Below, in pieces: positions 42,000 through 53,367 of a DNA stretch of 64,000 bases. The notes beneath the pieces are model-generated. The model searched no databases. It had not been told where the DNA came from and worked only from the letters and a program-made list of their open reading frames with translations. The stretch spans positions 10,344,501-10,408,500 of the forward strand of contig NC_079328.1 in the NCBI RefSeq assembly GCF_029931775.1. The letters run 5' to 3'. This stretch comes from Euleptes europaea. Lineage: Eukaryota > Chordata > Lepidosauria > Squamata > Sphaerodactylidae. Both the position numbers and the translations under genes were made by a program. Each line of letters begins with the position of its first letter. The first letter of the stretch is position 1.

Positions 42000-42815
42000 T
42001 TGAAGGCTCATGAAGCTTCAGAAGGCTTACTTCCCTTTGCTTTGTCTGGATCAGTTTTAATTAAATGGTGGATGGAATCAGTTAAAGGAATGGAATTATT
42101 AGGTCTCTTTCCCCGATTATTAACAGTGCTCAATAAAGAACAAACAACGTCGACAGTGAAGCAAAGATATGATACTGAAAGACAAACGGATCTTAGGAGC
42201 TCCCCGACTTATTTTGCTCCCTCCCAAGGTAAGATACCAGCTGGCTCCTGCTCAGTATATACATACTATAGAAGTAAACAAGCCAAGGCGAGCTTTAACC
42301 CTCGCTAGAGGTTCCGTACTTCCTTCAGCAGCTCTGGGGGGAAAATTCAGGAGTCTTCCAAGAGCACAGTGGGAGTGCCCCTGTGGGATCAGAGAAATTG
42401 AAGATTCTAGCCATGTTATCCTTAGGAGTAACTATTATAAGGACATTAGACAGAAGTTGATTCATCTACTTGTGAACCTAAGGGAGTTTGTCTCAGAAGA
42501 AGAGGAAATGAAATTTCTGCTGTGGGAAGGGGACACTTTTTGTCTTTCCCAAGTCGCTAAATTTTGCTCACTGGCAATTAAGATCCGTTCGAGAGACATC
42601 ACTAATGGTAAGGTCAATACTGGTCATAATTAACTTTAATGTAAATTTTAAGACAACACTTTTAAATGTAATTATTTTGTCTTTTAATATACTTCTGTTA
42701 AGTTACGGATATATTTTTAGATTTGATGCCTATCCTTTTAAAATCCTGTCTAAGATTGTAATTGTTTACTTTGTTCTGGCAAAAGCTGTAAATAAATTAT
42801 TCATTCATTCTCCCC
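42000..42815 (+). mobile_element. LINE ORF2 C-terminus and 3' UTR
   Basis: 42360-42600 translates with WECPCGIREIEDSSHVILRS, a cysteine/histidine pattern found at the C terminus of Jockey-superfamily (CR1/L2/Rex1-like) ORF2. An AT-rich 3' UTR ending aaataaattattcattcatt follows. Frames shift between the pieces. Clade uncertain. Confidence 0.55.
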
Positions 42816-45260
42816 ATCAGCCAAGCAGCTGGAGACCTTCTTTTCCTTCCTCATCAGGGACTGAAATCCCTTGGCTTGCCGCAGCAGCGACCTGTAACCT
42901 GCTCCCCTTTTACACTATGCCTGCTTGGGATGACCAGGCTCTCTTTGCTGGCTCAGACAGAAATGCCAGCAGATGCACAGCGCAAGAGGAACGGTGGCGT
43001 CTGAACTCACAGGGCCAGATTACGTTTTGACATGCAAATGCCCAATGGTGGCTCAATAGCTCCTTTTCAAGAGGAACGGCCTCTGGAAAGGGCTCCTGTG
43101 ACGCACGTTCACGTGCATCCAGCACTGCCTGCAAATGGCCACTGTAACTCGACAAAGCTGAACATCCCTCATGAAAGAGATGCGGCAAAAGAGCACCTCT
43201 GCCTTCCTTTGAGAAGAGGCTGATTGCAATGCGTTTCTCCAGGCAATTTTGGTCCCTCACATTGTTTGCACGGATAAAACCCACCGAATTTCCTGGAACA
43301 TCTATAGAAATCCAACACGAGAGAGATTCAGGCGGCACACTTTATTAATAAAGTTTTTCCCCCATTTTGAAAAAAGTTGAAAGAACATACACACACAAAC
43401 ACACACAGTTCACAGAATAACTGGCAGATGTGCCCTGCCTACATATTTTCCACAGAGATTGTACAGCCAGACACACACATACACACACAAAATACACAGT
43501 CAATGTGCACACATTTTGTGCCCAGTGCTATGAAAAGAGACACCAGATGACATCATACCAACCATCAAAATAGAAGCTTGCTTTTTAGAGTTCAAGTGAA
43601 AGCACAAGGGAAAAAAGCCGAGTTTATCAAAATGGATCATCTGATCCGTTGTACTAGCGCTGCTCCGACCTGCACAGAAAACCCACGGGCCTGTGTTCAA
43701 AAGCTCTTCCCTTTCTGCCTTAGTCTGCTGGGGAGCTGAAGCAGCAGGGTACCTTACCCTACCATTCAGGTGACACGGGGAACCCTGGGCCTATGCTACA
43801 GTTCCTCTTCCACCTGCTGGGAGGGATGCAACATGGCTCCTCCCACACGGCCTAGGCCTTGTCATGGGATCGTGGAGGTGTTGCTGAGTCAGACTCAGTT
43901 GAAACCAACGGAATCGTGGTTATGTGATATTTGGGGCGTGACTCCAAACCCCCAAGGTCAAGCCCCTGGCCGTTCCAATCCCATCTGTAACCAGGAATAA
44001 GGAATCTACAAATTCTGTGCGGCCTTGTGGCCAGCCCAATATCCATGCATAGCAGAACCCCCAATGGGTGTGTGTGAGGAGTAGTGTGCTATTCCTGATG
44101 TTAGGGTGATTGTCAGAGGCACTCAGAAAGGCCTCCAAAGATCAACATAAAGTTTTAGGACAATCCATGGCTCCCCCCTCCCCCCCCAACACCAAAATCA
44201 GGAAGAGGACTGGAGCTCTTCTGGGTAACTCTGCACTTCTAAGGTGCATGAAGGACCTCAGAAAACAGTGGAACACATGAACCCCAGACTCCTCTGCCCC
44301 TCAGACCTGGGAAAGGGATTGTTTCTACAGGTGCCATGTATGTCCAAGGCCCTGAGAGAAGCTCCAAAGGACGGGGAGACTTGAAGTAGCCCCCCCATCC
44401 CCCTCCCCAGTTCCAAGCTCCGCAAGATGGCGAAGGGTTCATACTTGTGGCAGGAGATGAGTGGGACAGACACTGACCGGGACAAGTGCGTTTAATGAAC
44501 TGAGTGGGGCGGGCAGATGATGAAGTTACTCCCCACCAATGTGGAAAGCCACCCTGCAGAAGCGACCACCATGGCAAGCTAAGAACTGATGCAAAGAAAC
44601 AGAAAAATATGATTTACCCCCTCCACTTTTAAACATGTTAGTAATGGATATAGGCAACATTCCTTTGGTTGGATGGTTGGTTGTGAAGGCAGCATGACGC
44701 GGTCCTTAACTTCCAGTTTCTCTCTTGCTTTCTGCCTCAAATATTTTGGGATAGGAATTGGGTGTCATCCTCTAACGAGTACTGAAGGTCACCAGCAGCT
44801 TGTTATGGAGCTTTTCCCTGTCAAAACACAGAAATAGAACAATCACATGACCTAGAACCGCATGACCTAGAAGGCTGCCTTTCCAGAACACACAATACTA
44901 TTTTAGATTCTTATTGATTTCAACCTGTCACAGCAGGAACTACTTTTAAAAATTCCAGGGGAATAGCCTTGTTTACATGCCAGTTTAAAACTTGGTTAAC
45001 CTTTGGAAATAGCTGCATATTTATAAGGAGCGATCAGCCCAGGACTTCCCCAGCCTTTGATACCCTGCCTGAGCGTGCAGTCTTTTCTTCTGGATTCAAG
45101 CTGGGGGCATGGCTTCCTTTTTGACTTTAAAAGGCATGTGCAGATTTTCTCGGTCACTTCCCAGCGCAGGGGGGAAAGCTGCCTCCTTGCAGCTGTGCAG
45201 CAGCTCCGGTTATGCTTCCTCCGGGCAGCCTGACCTTCCCCCTTTGCTAAGTCAGTCAGG
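42816..45260. other. gene-free stretch
   Basis: No exon or element recognised over about 2.4 kb. (CA)n-type runs near 43390-43490. Poly-C near 44180. Confidence 0.4.
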
Positions 45261-45268
45261 GATCAGAC

Positions 45269-46267
45269 AAGGGTGGATTTGATTGACAGCCAGCACGGTG
45301 TAGTGGTTAAGAGCGGCGGACTCTAATCTGGAGAGCCGGGTTTGAGTCCCTATTCCTCCACATGAGCGGCGGACTCTAATCTGGTGAACCGGGTTGATTT
45401 CCCCACTCCTCCACATGAATCCTGCTGGGCCAGTCATAGTTCTCTCAGAACTCTCTCAGCTTCACCTACCTCACAAGGTGTCTACTGTGGAGAGGGGAAG
45501 GGAAGGTGATTGTAAAATGGTTTGAGACTCCTTAAAGGTAGAGAAAATCGGGGCATAAAAACCAACTCTTCTTCTTTTAAATCAAATTGATGTAAATCAC
45601 AATTTAAATCACTAGTCAGACTAGATTTAAATCATGGTTTTCTACATAAAGACTTGTGGAGTATTCTGCTCAAAAGGTTTCACTTTCATTTTAACTGTTT
45701 GCCCCGCCCCTCCTCACACTTAGCTCCTTGTACAGATCTATTCCACTTCAAACTATCTTCTATTCACTGAACTTCTTGAAACTTAGCACTTAAGAGGTAA
45801 AGGATTGATTCTGTGTACATACATTTGTAAAGTAACAATGAGATTAACGTCTTTTTCTCAACATTGTATGTTTATTTTATAACATTTTTGCTGTGAAGAA
45901 GAGGCATGTTATTTCTGCAGACACAAATTCGCAGTTTTGAGAACTGCAAAGCCAGGCATCTGTGATAATAACGTCTAGAAATAATCTTTCACAAACCTCT
46001 GGAATAGCATGACATTGTGAATGGATTAATGGAATACATTTACCAAAAAAATTTAACATTGCATGAATATACAGCCTCATGCTACATAATTAAAAACTAA
46101 TCCTTATTTCACGATGAATTACATTTGGACTATAATGTATCTTAAATAGAAAACTATCTTTAGATAGATTTTTCCTCAAAAAGCATTTTATTTTTCAAAA
46201 ACCCCATTTAAAATTTAAAAATCCAGTTTCTAATTTTGGTAAAAATCATTGATTTTTATCCACCCTG
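45269..46267. mobile_element. hAT-type DNA transposon, AT-rich, with a SINE inside
   Basis: Left end aagggtggatttgattga and right end atttttatccaccctg form a short imperfect inverted repeat. Flanks gatcagac (45261-45268) and gatcaaac (46268-46275) match at 7 of 8, which fits hAT. The interior is AT-rich with repeated atttaaatca-type motifs. It is not coding. A SINE interrupts it near the left end. Confidence 0.7.
45285..45577 (+). repeat. tRNA-derived SINE (CTT-tailed), full length
   Basis: A box tggtgtagtggttaagagc-like, B box gggtttgagtcc, tail aaaaaccaactcttcttct. It lies within the hAT element. Confidence 0.9.
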
Positions 46268-46275
46268 GATCAAAC

Positions 46276-47326
46276 TGTGTTTTTTAGGCAACTTTGATGC
46301 TCCTGGGATTCCCCATGCCTGTCAGCAGTAGGGTTGGCTGTGGTCAGGGAATCCTGCTGCATCTTTCAGGGAATCCTGCTGCAGCCAGAGAGGTCATAGG
46401 GGCGAGAGGGAAGGAAGAGATCAATGCATCGAGAGGCCTGCCCACTCCAAAGGACAGAGAGCTGGGGGATTCTTCCAGGCACACTAGTGTCTTCTGGCCC
46501 ATATTTTGGGAACCACAGCTCTAGAGTGCTTCCAATTTTGTATCATCTTTTTCTTCCGTGGGAGACTGAATAGCGGGAGACAAGAATAGGTCCATACGGG
46601 AAGGGGAAGGCCAAGGGGAAAACTCCCCATTTGCGTTGAGGGAAAATGAGCGATCTGACCAACAGAAGGAGAACCAGCGAAGAATGGAGTCATGGAATCC
46701 TCAAAGACAGAGGAAGTCATGAAAAAAAAGGGTGGTACACACCCTAAGAGAGGTCAAGGAGGAAGAAGAGGACAAACGCAGAAACCTTTAAATTAGAACA
46801 GCCTCTGTAATTTTAGGAAGGGGAATTTTAGCAGCAATGGAATGAGGAAGCCAGATGGTGAAGGCTGGAGAAGGGAGTTGGAAGAGAGAAAACTGAGGCA
46901 TCAGGGGAGAGCAGCAGGAGCCAGACATGGAGGCAAAGGGAAGAAACAAGACTTTGAAGGCAAGGATGGATCAAGGGAGAGGATTCTTTTTCATACACTG
47001 GGAGAGAGAAGGGTGAGTTTGACCTTGGTGAGGAAGAAGCCACAGCAGAGGAGCATGTTAAGGCAGGGAGTTGGTAGCCCGGAGTCAGGAAGGAAAAGGC
47101 TCAAGGGAGCAGATGGACAGGCATGATGAGGTCAGCAACATCTCCCTCGAATCATGTGAGGCAAGAGGAAGGGAAGATTTGAGGGAGGTGGAAGAGGGAA
47201 GTGGGAGGGAGATGGCACGAGACCCTGTTTTAGGCATTGTATACCTAAGAGCAGCCTGTCAAACACAGAGGAGGAACTGAGAGGGGAGCCCCCTGCACTT
47301 TACAGCCTGCCTTGGAAAGGTTATTC

Positions 47327-47328
<2 letters not shown>
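46276..47328. other. purine-rich unassigned sequence
   Basis: Long AG-rich stretch on the plus strand (about 46560-47260). The motif agggaatcctgctgca is repeated at about 46347 and 46369. No protein family recognised in the open frames. Confidence 0.4.
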
Positions 47329-47363
<35 letters not shown>

Positions 47364-47392
47364 TCACTCACACACACACACGCTGCAATTGT
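47329..47392. repeat. (CT)n and (CA)n microsatellite
   Basis: CT dinucleotide run followed by CA runs. Confidence 0.9.
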
Positions 47393-47544
47393 TCCACACT
47401 AACTTGTTTCCCAGCATCCACTTCAAAAATGGGAATTATGCCCTTCCCAGCTTATAAAAGCCAATCAGAAAAACAGACTCCCTCCAAACAGCTGTTGGTC
47501 AGTTCCTGTTCTGAAAGAAATACCAAACGGAATGCGGATCCCCC

Positions 47545-48200
47545 ACCTTGCTATGAACTATGTACAGTTCTGGTTACCATGCCTAAAAAAGGATATTGCA
47601 GAGCCTGAGAAGGTGCAGAAAAGAGCAACCAAAATGATCAGGGGACTACAGCAACCGCCCTATGAGGAGCGGTTGAAACGCTTAGGGCTGTTTCGCTTGG
47701 AAAGAAGGCGATTAAAGGGGAGACATGATAGAGGTCTATACAATTATGCATGGCATGGAGCGAGTGGACAGGGGGAAGCTTTTCTCCCTCTCTCATAATA
47801 CTAGAACGTGGAGTCATCAGCTGAAGCTGAAGGGTGAGAGATTCAAAACAGATATAAGGAAGCATTTCTTCACACAACACATAGAACTCCTTGCCCCAGG
47901 ATGTGGTGATGGCCACTAACTTGGAAGGTTTTAAGAAGGGAGTGGACATGTTAATGGTGGCAAGGGCTATTCATGGCTACTAGTCAAAATGGATACTAGT
48001 CATGATGCATACCTATTCTCTCCAGGATCAGAGGAGCGTGCCTATCATAGTAGGTGCTTTGGAACACAGGTGGGATGCTGCTGCTGCAGTCGTCTTGCTT
48101 GTGGGGTTCCTAGAGGCACCTGATTGGCTGCTGTGTGAACAGACTGCTGGATTTGATGGGCCTCGGTCTGATTCAGCAGAGCTTTTCTTATGTTCTTAAC
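47545..48200 (+). mobile_element. CR1/L2-clade LINE 3' part
   Basis: ORF2 C-terminus with [12 protein letters not shown] and [20 protein letters not shown], then degenerate sequence. The 3' UTR ends in ggtctgattcagcagagctt and tcttatgttctta. Same family as the minus-strand copy at 10785. Confidence 0.88.
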
Positions 48201-49085
48201 TCCCCCTTCCTTTCAGAACGGCTGGCGGATGAGGGGCAGCCCTCCGATGCCAGGCATACCCAGATCCATCCTGGACCTTCCGCTCAGGCCTGGCACTACC
48301 CGCCGTGCTTGTGGCCTCGGACAGCCTGCACTGCCTGCAGCAGGAACACCTCCAGAGCCAGACATATTTATTTATAGCCCGCCTTTCTCACTGAGACGCA
48401 AGGCAGATTACAGATTGTAAATCAGTGCAATCAACAAAACAAGACATCCAGTAAGCAAGACCACGGCATTAGGGATGTAGAAAGTAAAACCAAGTAAAAA
48501 TCTGGAACAAACTGAAAGTGTAAGTATTAACACGACATATTAAATGATGCAGAAATTACATAACAGGATAAACCATAGAATAACAGATAGTAGTACCACA
48601 CATCCACTATAGTCCACTATCGCTTTCCCTTTATTAAAGCATCTTCCTGAACCACTGCATTATAATATAGCCCTAACTCCTTAGTAAAACTGCCCTCCTG
48701 AATAATTAAGTTTTGCATAGGTTGCAAAATGTCAGGAAAGCGGGAGCCTTCCTGACCTCCTCAGGCAGGCCATATACATGCACGTGGTCATCATGTTTGT
48801 GAAAAACATCAACCCATTGAGGCTTGAATCAGATGGTTGGTTTCATAATTTTATGCTGGATAATAATTTCTGGCTCTGTGTGCTGGAGGTTTCCTGTGTG
48901 CCAGGAAACACATCGACACTATTTTATTTATTTATTAAAAGTATTTATTAACCGCCTTTCTCCCCAACAGAAAAATTCCTTGCAGAACTATAACAGGTAG
49001 ATTCAACAACAGCTTCCGTGACCCCCCGCCCAAGCAGGATGCGACTGGCCTGCACGCCTGCAACGACACTGACAGTGGCCAGTGC
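48201..49085. other. unassigned, partly repeat-like
   Basis: About 48360-48430 (atttatagcccgcctttctc) and 48920-49000 (attaaccgcctttctcc) look like ends of reptile SINE/LINE-type repeats. The rest is not recognised. Confidence 0.35.
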
Positions 49086-49252
49086 TAGGGTTGCCCATCT
49101 CCAAAGATCAGTTCCCTTGGAGAAGGTGGCTGCTTTGGAGAGTGGGGTCTACGCCACTGTACCCCGCTGTGGTCCTTCCCCTCTCCAAATCCCGTCCACT
49201 CCAGCCTCCACCCCCAAAATCTCTGGGTTCCCACCCAGAGCTAGCAACCTTA
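49086..49252. mobile_element. hAT-type MITE (tagggttgcc family)
   Basis: Reads tagggttgcccatctccaaa through ccagagctagcaacctta. The target duplication is not clear. Confidence 0.65.
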
Positions 49253-49269
49253 GTGGCCACTCATGAAAG

Positions 49270-49500
49270 CTTAAAGGTAAAGGTAAAGCACTGGGTCATT
49301 ACTAACCCACAGAGTGACATCACATCCCGACGTTAACTAGGCAGACTTGGTTTATGGGGTGATTTGCCATTGCCTTCCTCAGTCATCTACACTTCACCCC
49401 TAGCAAGCTGGGTACTCGTTTTATCGACCTCAGGGTGGAAGGCTACCTTGAGCCGCTACCTGAAACCAACTTCTGTCGGGATCAAACTCAGGTCTGCTAC
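49270..49500 (-). repeat. tRNA-derived SINE, cgcagagtggtaagc family, 5' truncated
   Basis: Shares taaaggtaaaggtaaagcac, gacatcacatcccgacgtta and agcaagctgggtactcg with the 30659 copy. The tRNA head is mostly missing. Confidence 0.75.
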
Positions 49501-49569
49501 CATAAATTTGTTGTGTATTTTAATTTTTCATTGTGATAAACTCACACAGGTACCCAGCTAGAAATGATT

Positions 49570-49888
49570 AAGAGCCAGCGTGGTGTGGTGGTTAAGGGCA
49601 GTAGTTTGGAATGGTGGACTCTGATCTGGAGAACCGGGTTTGATTCCCCACTCCTCCACATGAGCAGTGGACGCTAATCAGGTGAACCAGGTTGGTTTCC
49701 CCACTCCTACACATGAAGCCAGCTGGGTGACCTTGGGCTAGTCGCAGCTCTCTTTGAGCTCTCTCAGGCTCTCCTACCACACAGGGTGTCTGTTGTGGGG
49801 AGGGGAAGGGAAGGTTATTGTAAGCCACTTTGATTCTTCCTTAAGCGGTCAAGAAAGCGGGCATATAAAAAACAACTCTTCTTCTTCC
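49570..49888 (+). repeat. tRNA-derived SINE (CTT-tailed), full length
   Basis: A box gtggtgtggtggttaagggc, B box gggtttgattcccc, tail caactcttcttcttcc. Confidence 0.9.
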
Positions 49889-50308
49889 GTTTCGCTTTTC
49901 TCACTCGATGCTCCAGCACAAGGTGTAAAAACAGGACCCCTCCTGTGAGCCAAACACCCCTTCTCCCTGGCAATCAAGGCTCCCCAAACGTAGCTACGAA
50001 CCCAACTGTCTGCCGATTTGGTACAGGCTACATTGGGTCATTTCCATCTGGATCGGGATTTCTGGGGGTCTGGTGTGTGTGCGCGTGTGTGTGTGTGTGT
50101 GGGGGGTGAGCCACTAATTAGTAGCAGATGCTGCTTTAGCAGATGCTGTTTAAGACTAAAAGGCTGCAGCAAACTGGCGCCCAGCCAGTCATGATGCACA
50201 GGGCAGATTCTCTCCATCTCCCCAAGAAACAGAGAGCAAAGGCTTTGACTTGCACAAAATGCTGCACAAAGCTGATCCACAGGAAAGGAAAGCAACCGAG
50301 GGAGAAAG
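49889..50308. other. unassigned, with a (GT)n run
   Basis: GT dinucleotide run at about 50075-50104. Nothing else recognised. Confidence 0.4.
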
Positions 50309-50320
50309 AGAACAGAGGTG
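50309..50320. repeat. target-site duplication, left
   Basis: agaacagaggtg, repeated exactly at 50867-50878 on the far side of the palindromic element. Confidence 0.8.
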
Positions 50321-50369
50321 GTTCTTGTAGGTTATCCGGGTTGTGTAACCGTGGTCTTGGTATTTTCTT

Positions 50370-50412
50370 TCCTGACGTTTCGCCAGCAGCTGTGGCAGGC
50401 ATCTTCAGAGGA
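50370..50412 (-). ncRNA. hammerhead-ribozyme-like motif, left arm
   Basis: Minus strand: TCCT (stem I), CTGAAGA (fits CUGANGA), GCCTGC...GCTGGC (stem II with one mismatch), GAAA, acgt (self-complementary stem III), C, AGGA (stem I). All core positions fit the consensus. Stem I is 4 perfect pairs. Confidence 0.55.
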
Positions 50413-50737
50413 GTAACACTGAAGGACAGTGTCTTTCAGTGTCAAGTGTGTAGGAAGAGTAATGTATAGTCAGAAAGGGGTTGGGTTTGAGCTGAATCAT
50501 TGTCCTGCAAAAAGTAACAAAGGTAATGTGCTAACCATTGTCCTGTAAGTATCAAGATAATGTGCTGATGAGAGTGTGGCATCAGCACATTATCTTGATA
50601 CTTACAGGACAATGGTTAGCACATTACCTTTGTTACTTTTTGCAGGACAATGATTCAGCTCAAACCCAACCCCTTTCTGACTATACATTACTCTTCCTAC
50701 ACACTTGACACTGAGAGACACTGTCCTTCAGTGTTAC

Positions 50738-50780
50738 TCCTCTGAAGATGCCTGCCACAGCTGCTGGCGAAACGTCATGA
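50738..50780 (+). ncRNA. hammerhead-ribozyme-like motif, right arm
   Basis: Mirror of the left-arm motif on the plus strand: TCCT, CTGAAGA, stem II, GAAA, acgtC, then ATGA. One base of stem I has changed, leaving 3 of 4 pairs. Confidence 0.5.
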
Positions 50781-50878
50781 AAGAAAATACCAAGACCACT
50801 GTTACACAACCCGGATAACCTACAAGAACCAATGAATTCTGACCGTGAAAGCCTTCGACAATATTTAGAACAGAGGTG

Positions 50879-52101
50879 ATCTAGAAGGCTACTGCAGATA
50901 TCAAAGATTTCAAAAAGAAAGCCACCAAGGCCTTTTGTAGGAGACAGGCAGAGCAGAAATATTTTAAGGAAGTAAGATTTCTTTCGACATCTACTGCATT
51001 TTGTCGGTCACAGTGCCAATTTTTGGAATGCCATCAATGAGGCATCAGAACACACAAAGAGCCCCTCAATTCCAGCACCACCTTTCAAGTAGAGGCCTGG
51101 CAAATGCCTCTGGGAAACCCCCAAGTGAGAACTGAAGGCAGTCAGTCTCCTCTCCTGCGGCCCTCAGCAACTGATGCTCACAGGTAGAGAGCACCTGATC
51201 CTGGAGGTTCCATGGAGAGGCCGAGCCTTTGTGAATGTGGCCAGTGTTTTTTCGAAGCCATCGGATCCAGTAGTTGTTACCACGGGGCGACACATTTCAC
51301 AAATAAATTATGCAGCATGAAGCACTTTTGTCAGGTACCAGACTGGCAGAGCAAACCTTGCAAAAGATTTCGAATTCCTGATTGCACAAAAGCAAGAACT
51401 ACATTTATGATTCTCAGAATCACTTTGTTGAGTAAGGAATTAGCATCTCTTTAGGAATACCGCATGCCTCCTATTTCAATAGAGAATCTATATTCTGCAG
51501 CTCCTCTCTGCTATTTTCTGAGCGCCTGCTTTCCCTGCCTTTGTTCCAAAGCTTCCACTGGACAACTTGAAAATGAGTCTGCTGGAAACCTGACGGCTGC
51601 CCAGCATGTGAGTCTTAAATACCTTCCTTGCGGGAGGTAAGAGAGTCAAAGCAATTTTCAAAATGAAAGCCTGGAAAGCAGCTTGATTGAATGACTTCCC
51701 TACAGAATTGTATGAAACCATCGTTGAACTCAGTTGGGAAAATTGTACAAAATGTTCAGTGAGTCATTTTGAAAGAGCAGCTTCACCCCACCCCCCAGAG
51801 AACCAGAAATAGTCTCTCTGCCCAATGAGCGAGTTTAATCGTGCGGCGAAAGGGCTGCCCAATTGCACCACCATGTGGCCAGATCAATATTTGGCCCGTG
51901 AGGATCGGCAGAGTTCCCCCGCCTCTTCCATACACCACCAAAGGCTGAAAAGGTATCGATCCAGCAGCCCAACGGAGCAGTTAGATGACAACTCTGTTTG
52001 TAAAGTGACTGGTTGTCAACCACGAGGATCGGAAGAGTTCACTTGCCTCTTCCATACACCACCAAAGACTGAAAAGGTATCGATCCAGCAGCTCAATGGA
52101 G
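50879..52101. other. unassigned intergenic sequence
   Basis: No gene recognised. Near 51900-52090 a roughly 100-bp stretch is locally duplicated (cgaggatcgg-agagttc...cttccatacaccaccaaag, twice). Confidence 0.45.
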
Positions 52102-52416
52102 AAGAAGAAGAATAGTTGGTTTTTATATGCCAGCTTTCTCTACCACGTAAGGGAGACTCAAACCGGCTTATAATCACCTTCCTTTCCCCTCCCCACAACA
52201 GACACCCTGTGAGGTAGGTGGGGCTGAGAGAGGTCTAAGAGAGTTGTGATTAGCTCAAGGTCACCCAGCTGGCTTCATGTGGAGGAGTGGGGAAACAAAT
52301 CCAGTTCACCAGATTAGCCTCCGCCGCTCATGTGGAAGAGTGGGGAATCAAACCTGGTTCTCTGGATCAGAGTCCACCACTCCAAACCACCGCTCTTAAC
52401 CACTACACCATGCTGG
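52102..52416 (-). repeat. tRNA-derived SINE (CTT-tailed), full length
   Basis: Antisense copy from gaagaagaagaatagttggt to aaccactacaccatgctggc. Confidence 0.9.
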
Positions 52417-52529
52417 CGGTGGAGGCTAATCTGGTGAACTGGATTGGTTTCCCCGCTCCAACACATGAAGCCAGCTGGGCGACCTTGGGCTAGTCACACT
52501 CTCTCAGCCCCACCTACCTCACAGGGTGT
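52417..52529 (+). repeat. partial tRNA-derived SINE, head-to-head with the previous one
   Basis: Plus-strand piece from ggtggaggctaatctggtga to acctcacagggtgtc, directly adjoining the minus copy. The two form an inverted pair. Confidence 0.8.
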
Positions 52530-53262
52530 CATGCCCCCCCACCCCATGACTGACTCGGAGGCGTCGGATGCAGAGCTGGAGCAGCTGGCTGCTCCTCCTG
52601 GGAATGCAGCAGAGGAGCCTTCTGAACTGGCTGATGGATTAAAGGGGCCGTTAGATGCTTTGACGCCTAGTCAGGTTGAGGAATTCCAGGGCCCCTCGGA
52701 GGCTTGAGTGTCAGATTTAGAACAAGAAATCTCTCCCATAGGTCTCCGGAGACAGAAACAGCTAACGCTGCTGAGCGAAAGAAGACGCTCAGCACGGTTG
52801 CAGAGACGTAAAGGTATCGCAGCTGCTGAAGATGACAGTGAGTGATGTCAGGACCAACCTCACTCTGATAGCTGGCCAGATTTAAGGTGCGGCAAAGCGC
52901 AGCTGCAATGTGGAAGCAACTTATTGAATCCCGGTTTCAGTCACGCTCCACTCCGGTTATTATCTTGCCTGACCATGACCTTGGACTGATTAACGATGAC
53001 GATGACCACCTTGCCTGTGACCCTGACCTTGGACTGATTATTGACGACCCTCGCTGCCTAGCCTGTGATAAGTACGAGACCCCGGCCTGATTTCTGGACT
53101 GTTTCCTGGACTTTGCATTATCCCTGCTGACCCTAATGTTTCAGTGCAGCTGCCAGGCGCCTTGGCTTCTGTTCCCTCCTACGCTTCCTGCCACGCCCAC
53201 TCTCAGCTCCCTCTGCACCGTGCTGTAGCAGCAGCCCTGCCAGCCTGCCCGGCCCAAATGGG
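52527..53262 (+). repeat. unclassified GC-rich repeat, possible LTR-like fossil
   Basis: Starts tgtcatgcccc. Contains an acidic open stretch (SEASDAELEQLAAPP), an arginine-rich stretch and duplicated gaccttggactgatta units. Its part at about 52905-53060 resembles the minus strand of 61880-62440. The family is not identified. An LTR-type or other retroelement leader is possible. Old and decayed. Confidence 0.35.
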
Positions 53263-53285
53263 CCAACAATTCTGTATTTAAGATC

Positions 53286-53357
53286 ACAGTGGCATACAAA
53301 TATTTTGTGGATTAGAGGCCCCTTCATCTGATGCAATAAGTGTTACCTTCAGCTGGG
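53286..53357 (-). repeat. dispersed 80-bp repeat (also at 35905)
   Basis: ggcatacaaatattttgtgg and gaggccccttcatctgatg blocks, nearly identical to 35905-35983. Confidence 0.6.
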
Positions 53358-53367
53358 AGATAAACAT

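Larger units (their letters stand above)
50321..50866. mobile_element. palindromic retroelement-like insertion with hammerhead-like arms
   Basis: 546 bp. The two arms (about 50321-50571 and 50583-50830) are almost perfect inverted copies meeting at tgctgatga/gcatcagca. A short unpaired tail (about 50832-50866, gtgaaagccttcgacaata) follows. A 12-bp target duplication shows that the palindrome was inserted as a unit. Both arms contain a hammerhead-like core. No protein is encoded. The TSD length and lack of TIR-type ends argue for retroposition, and a Penelope-like origin is my inference. A half copy lies at 27618. Confidence 0.75.

Noticed and set aside
46560-47260. purine-rich frames resembling a charged protein
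   Set aside because: Low-complexity composition in all frames, no family match and no exon borders.
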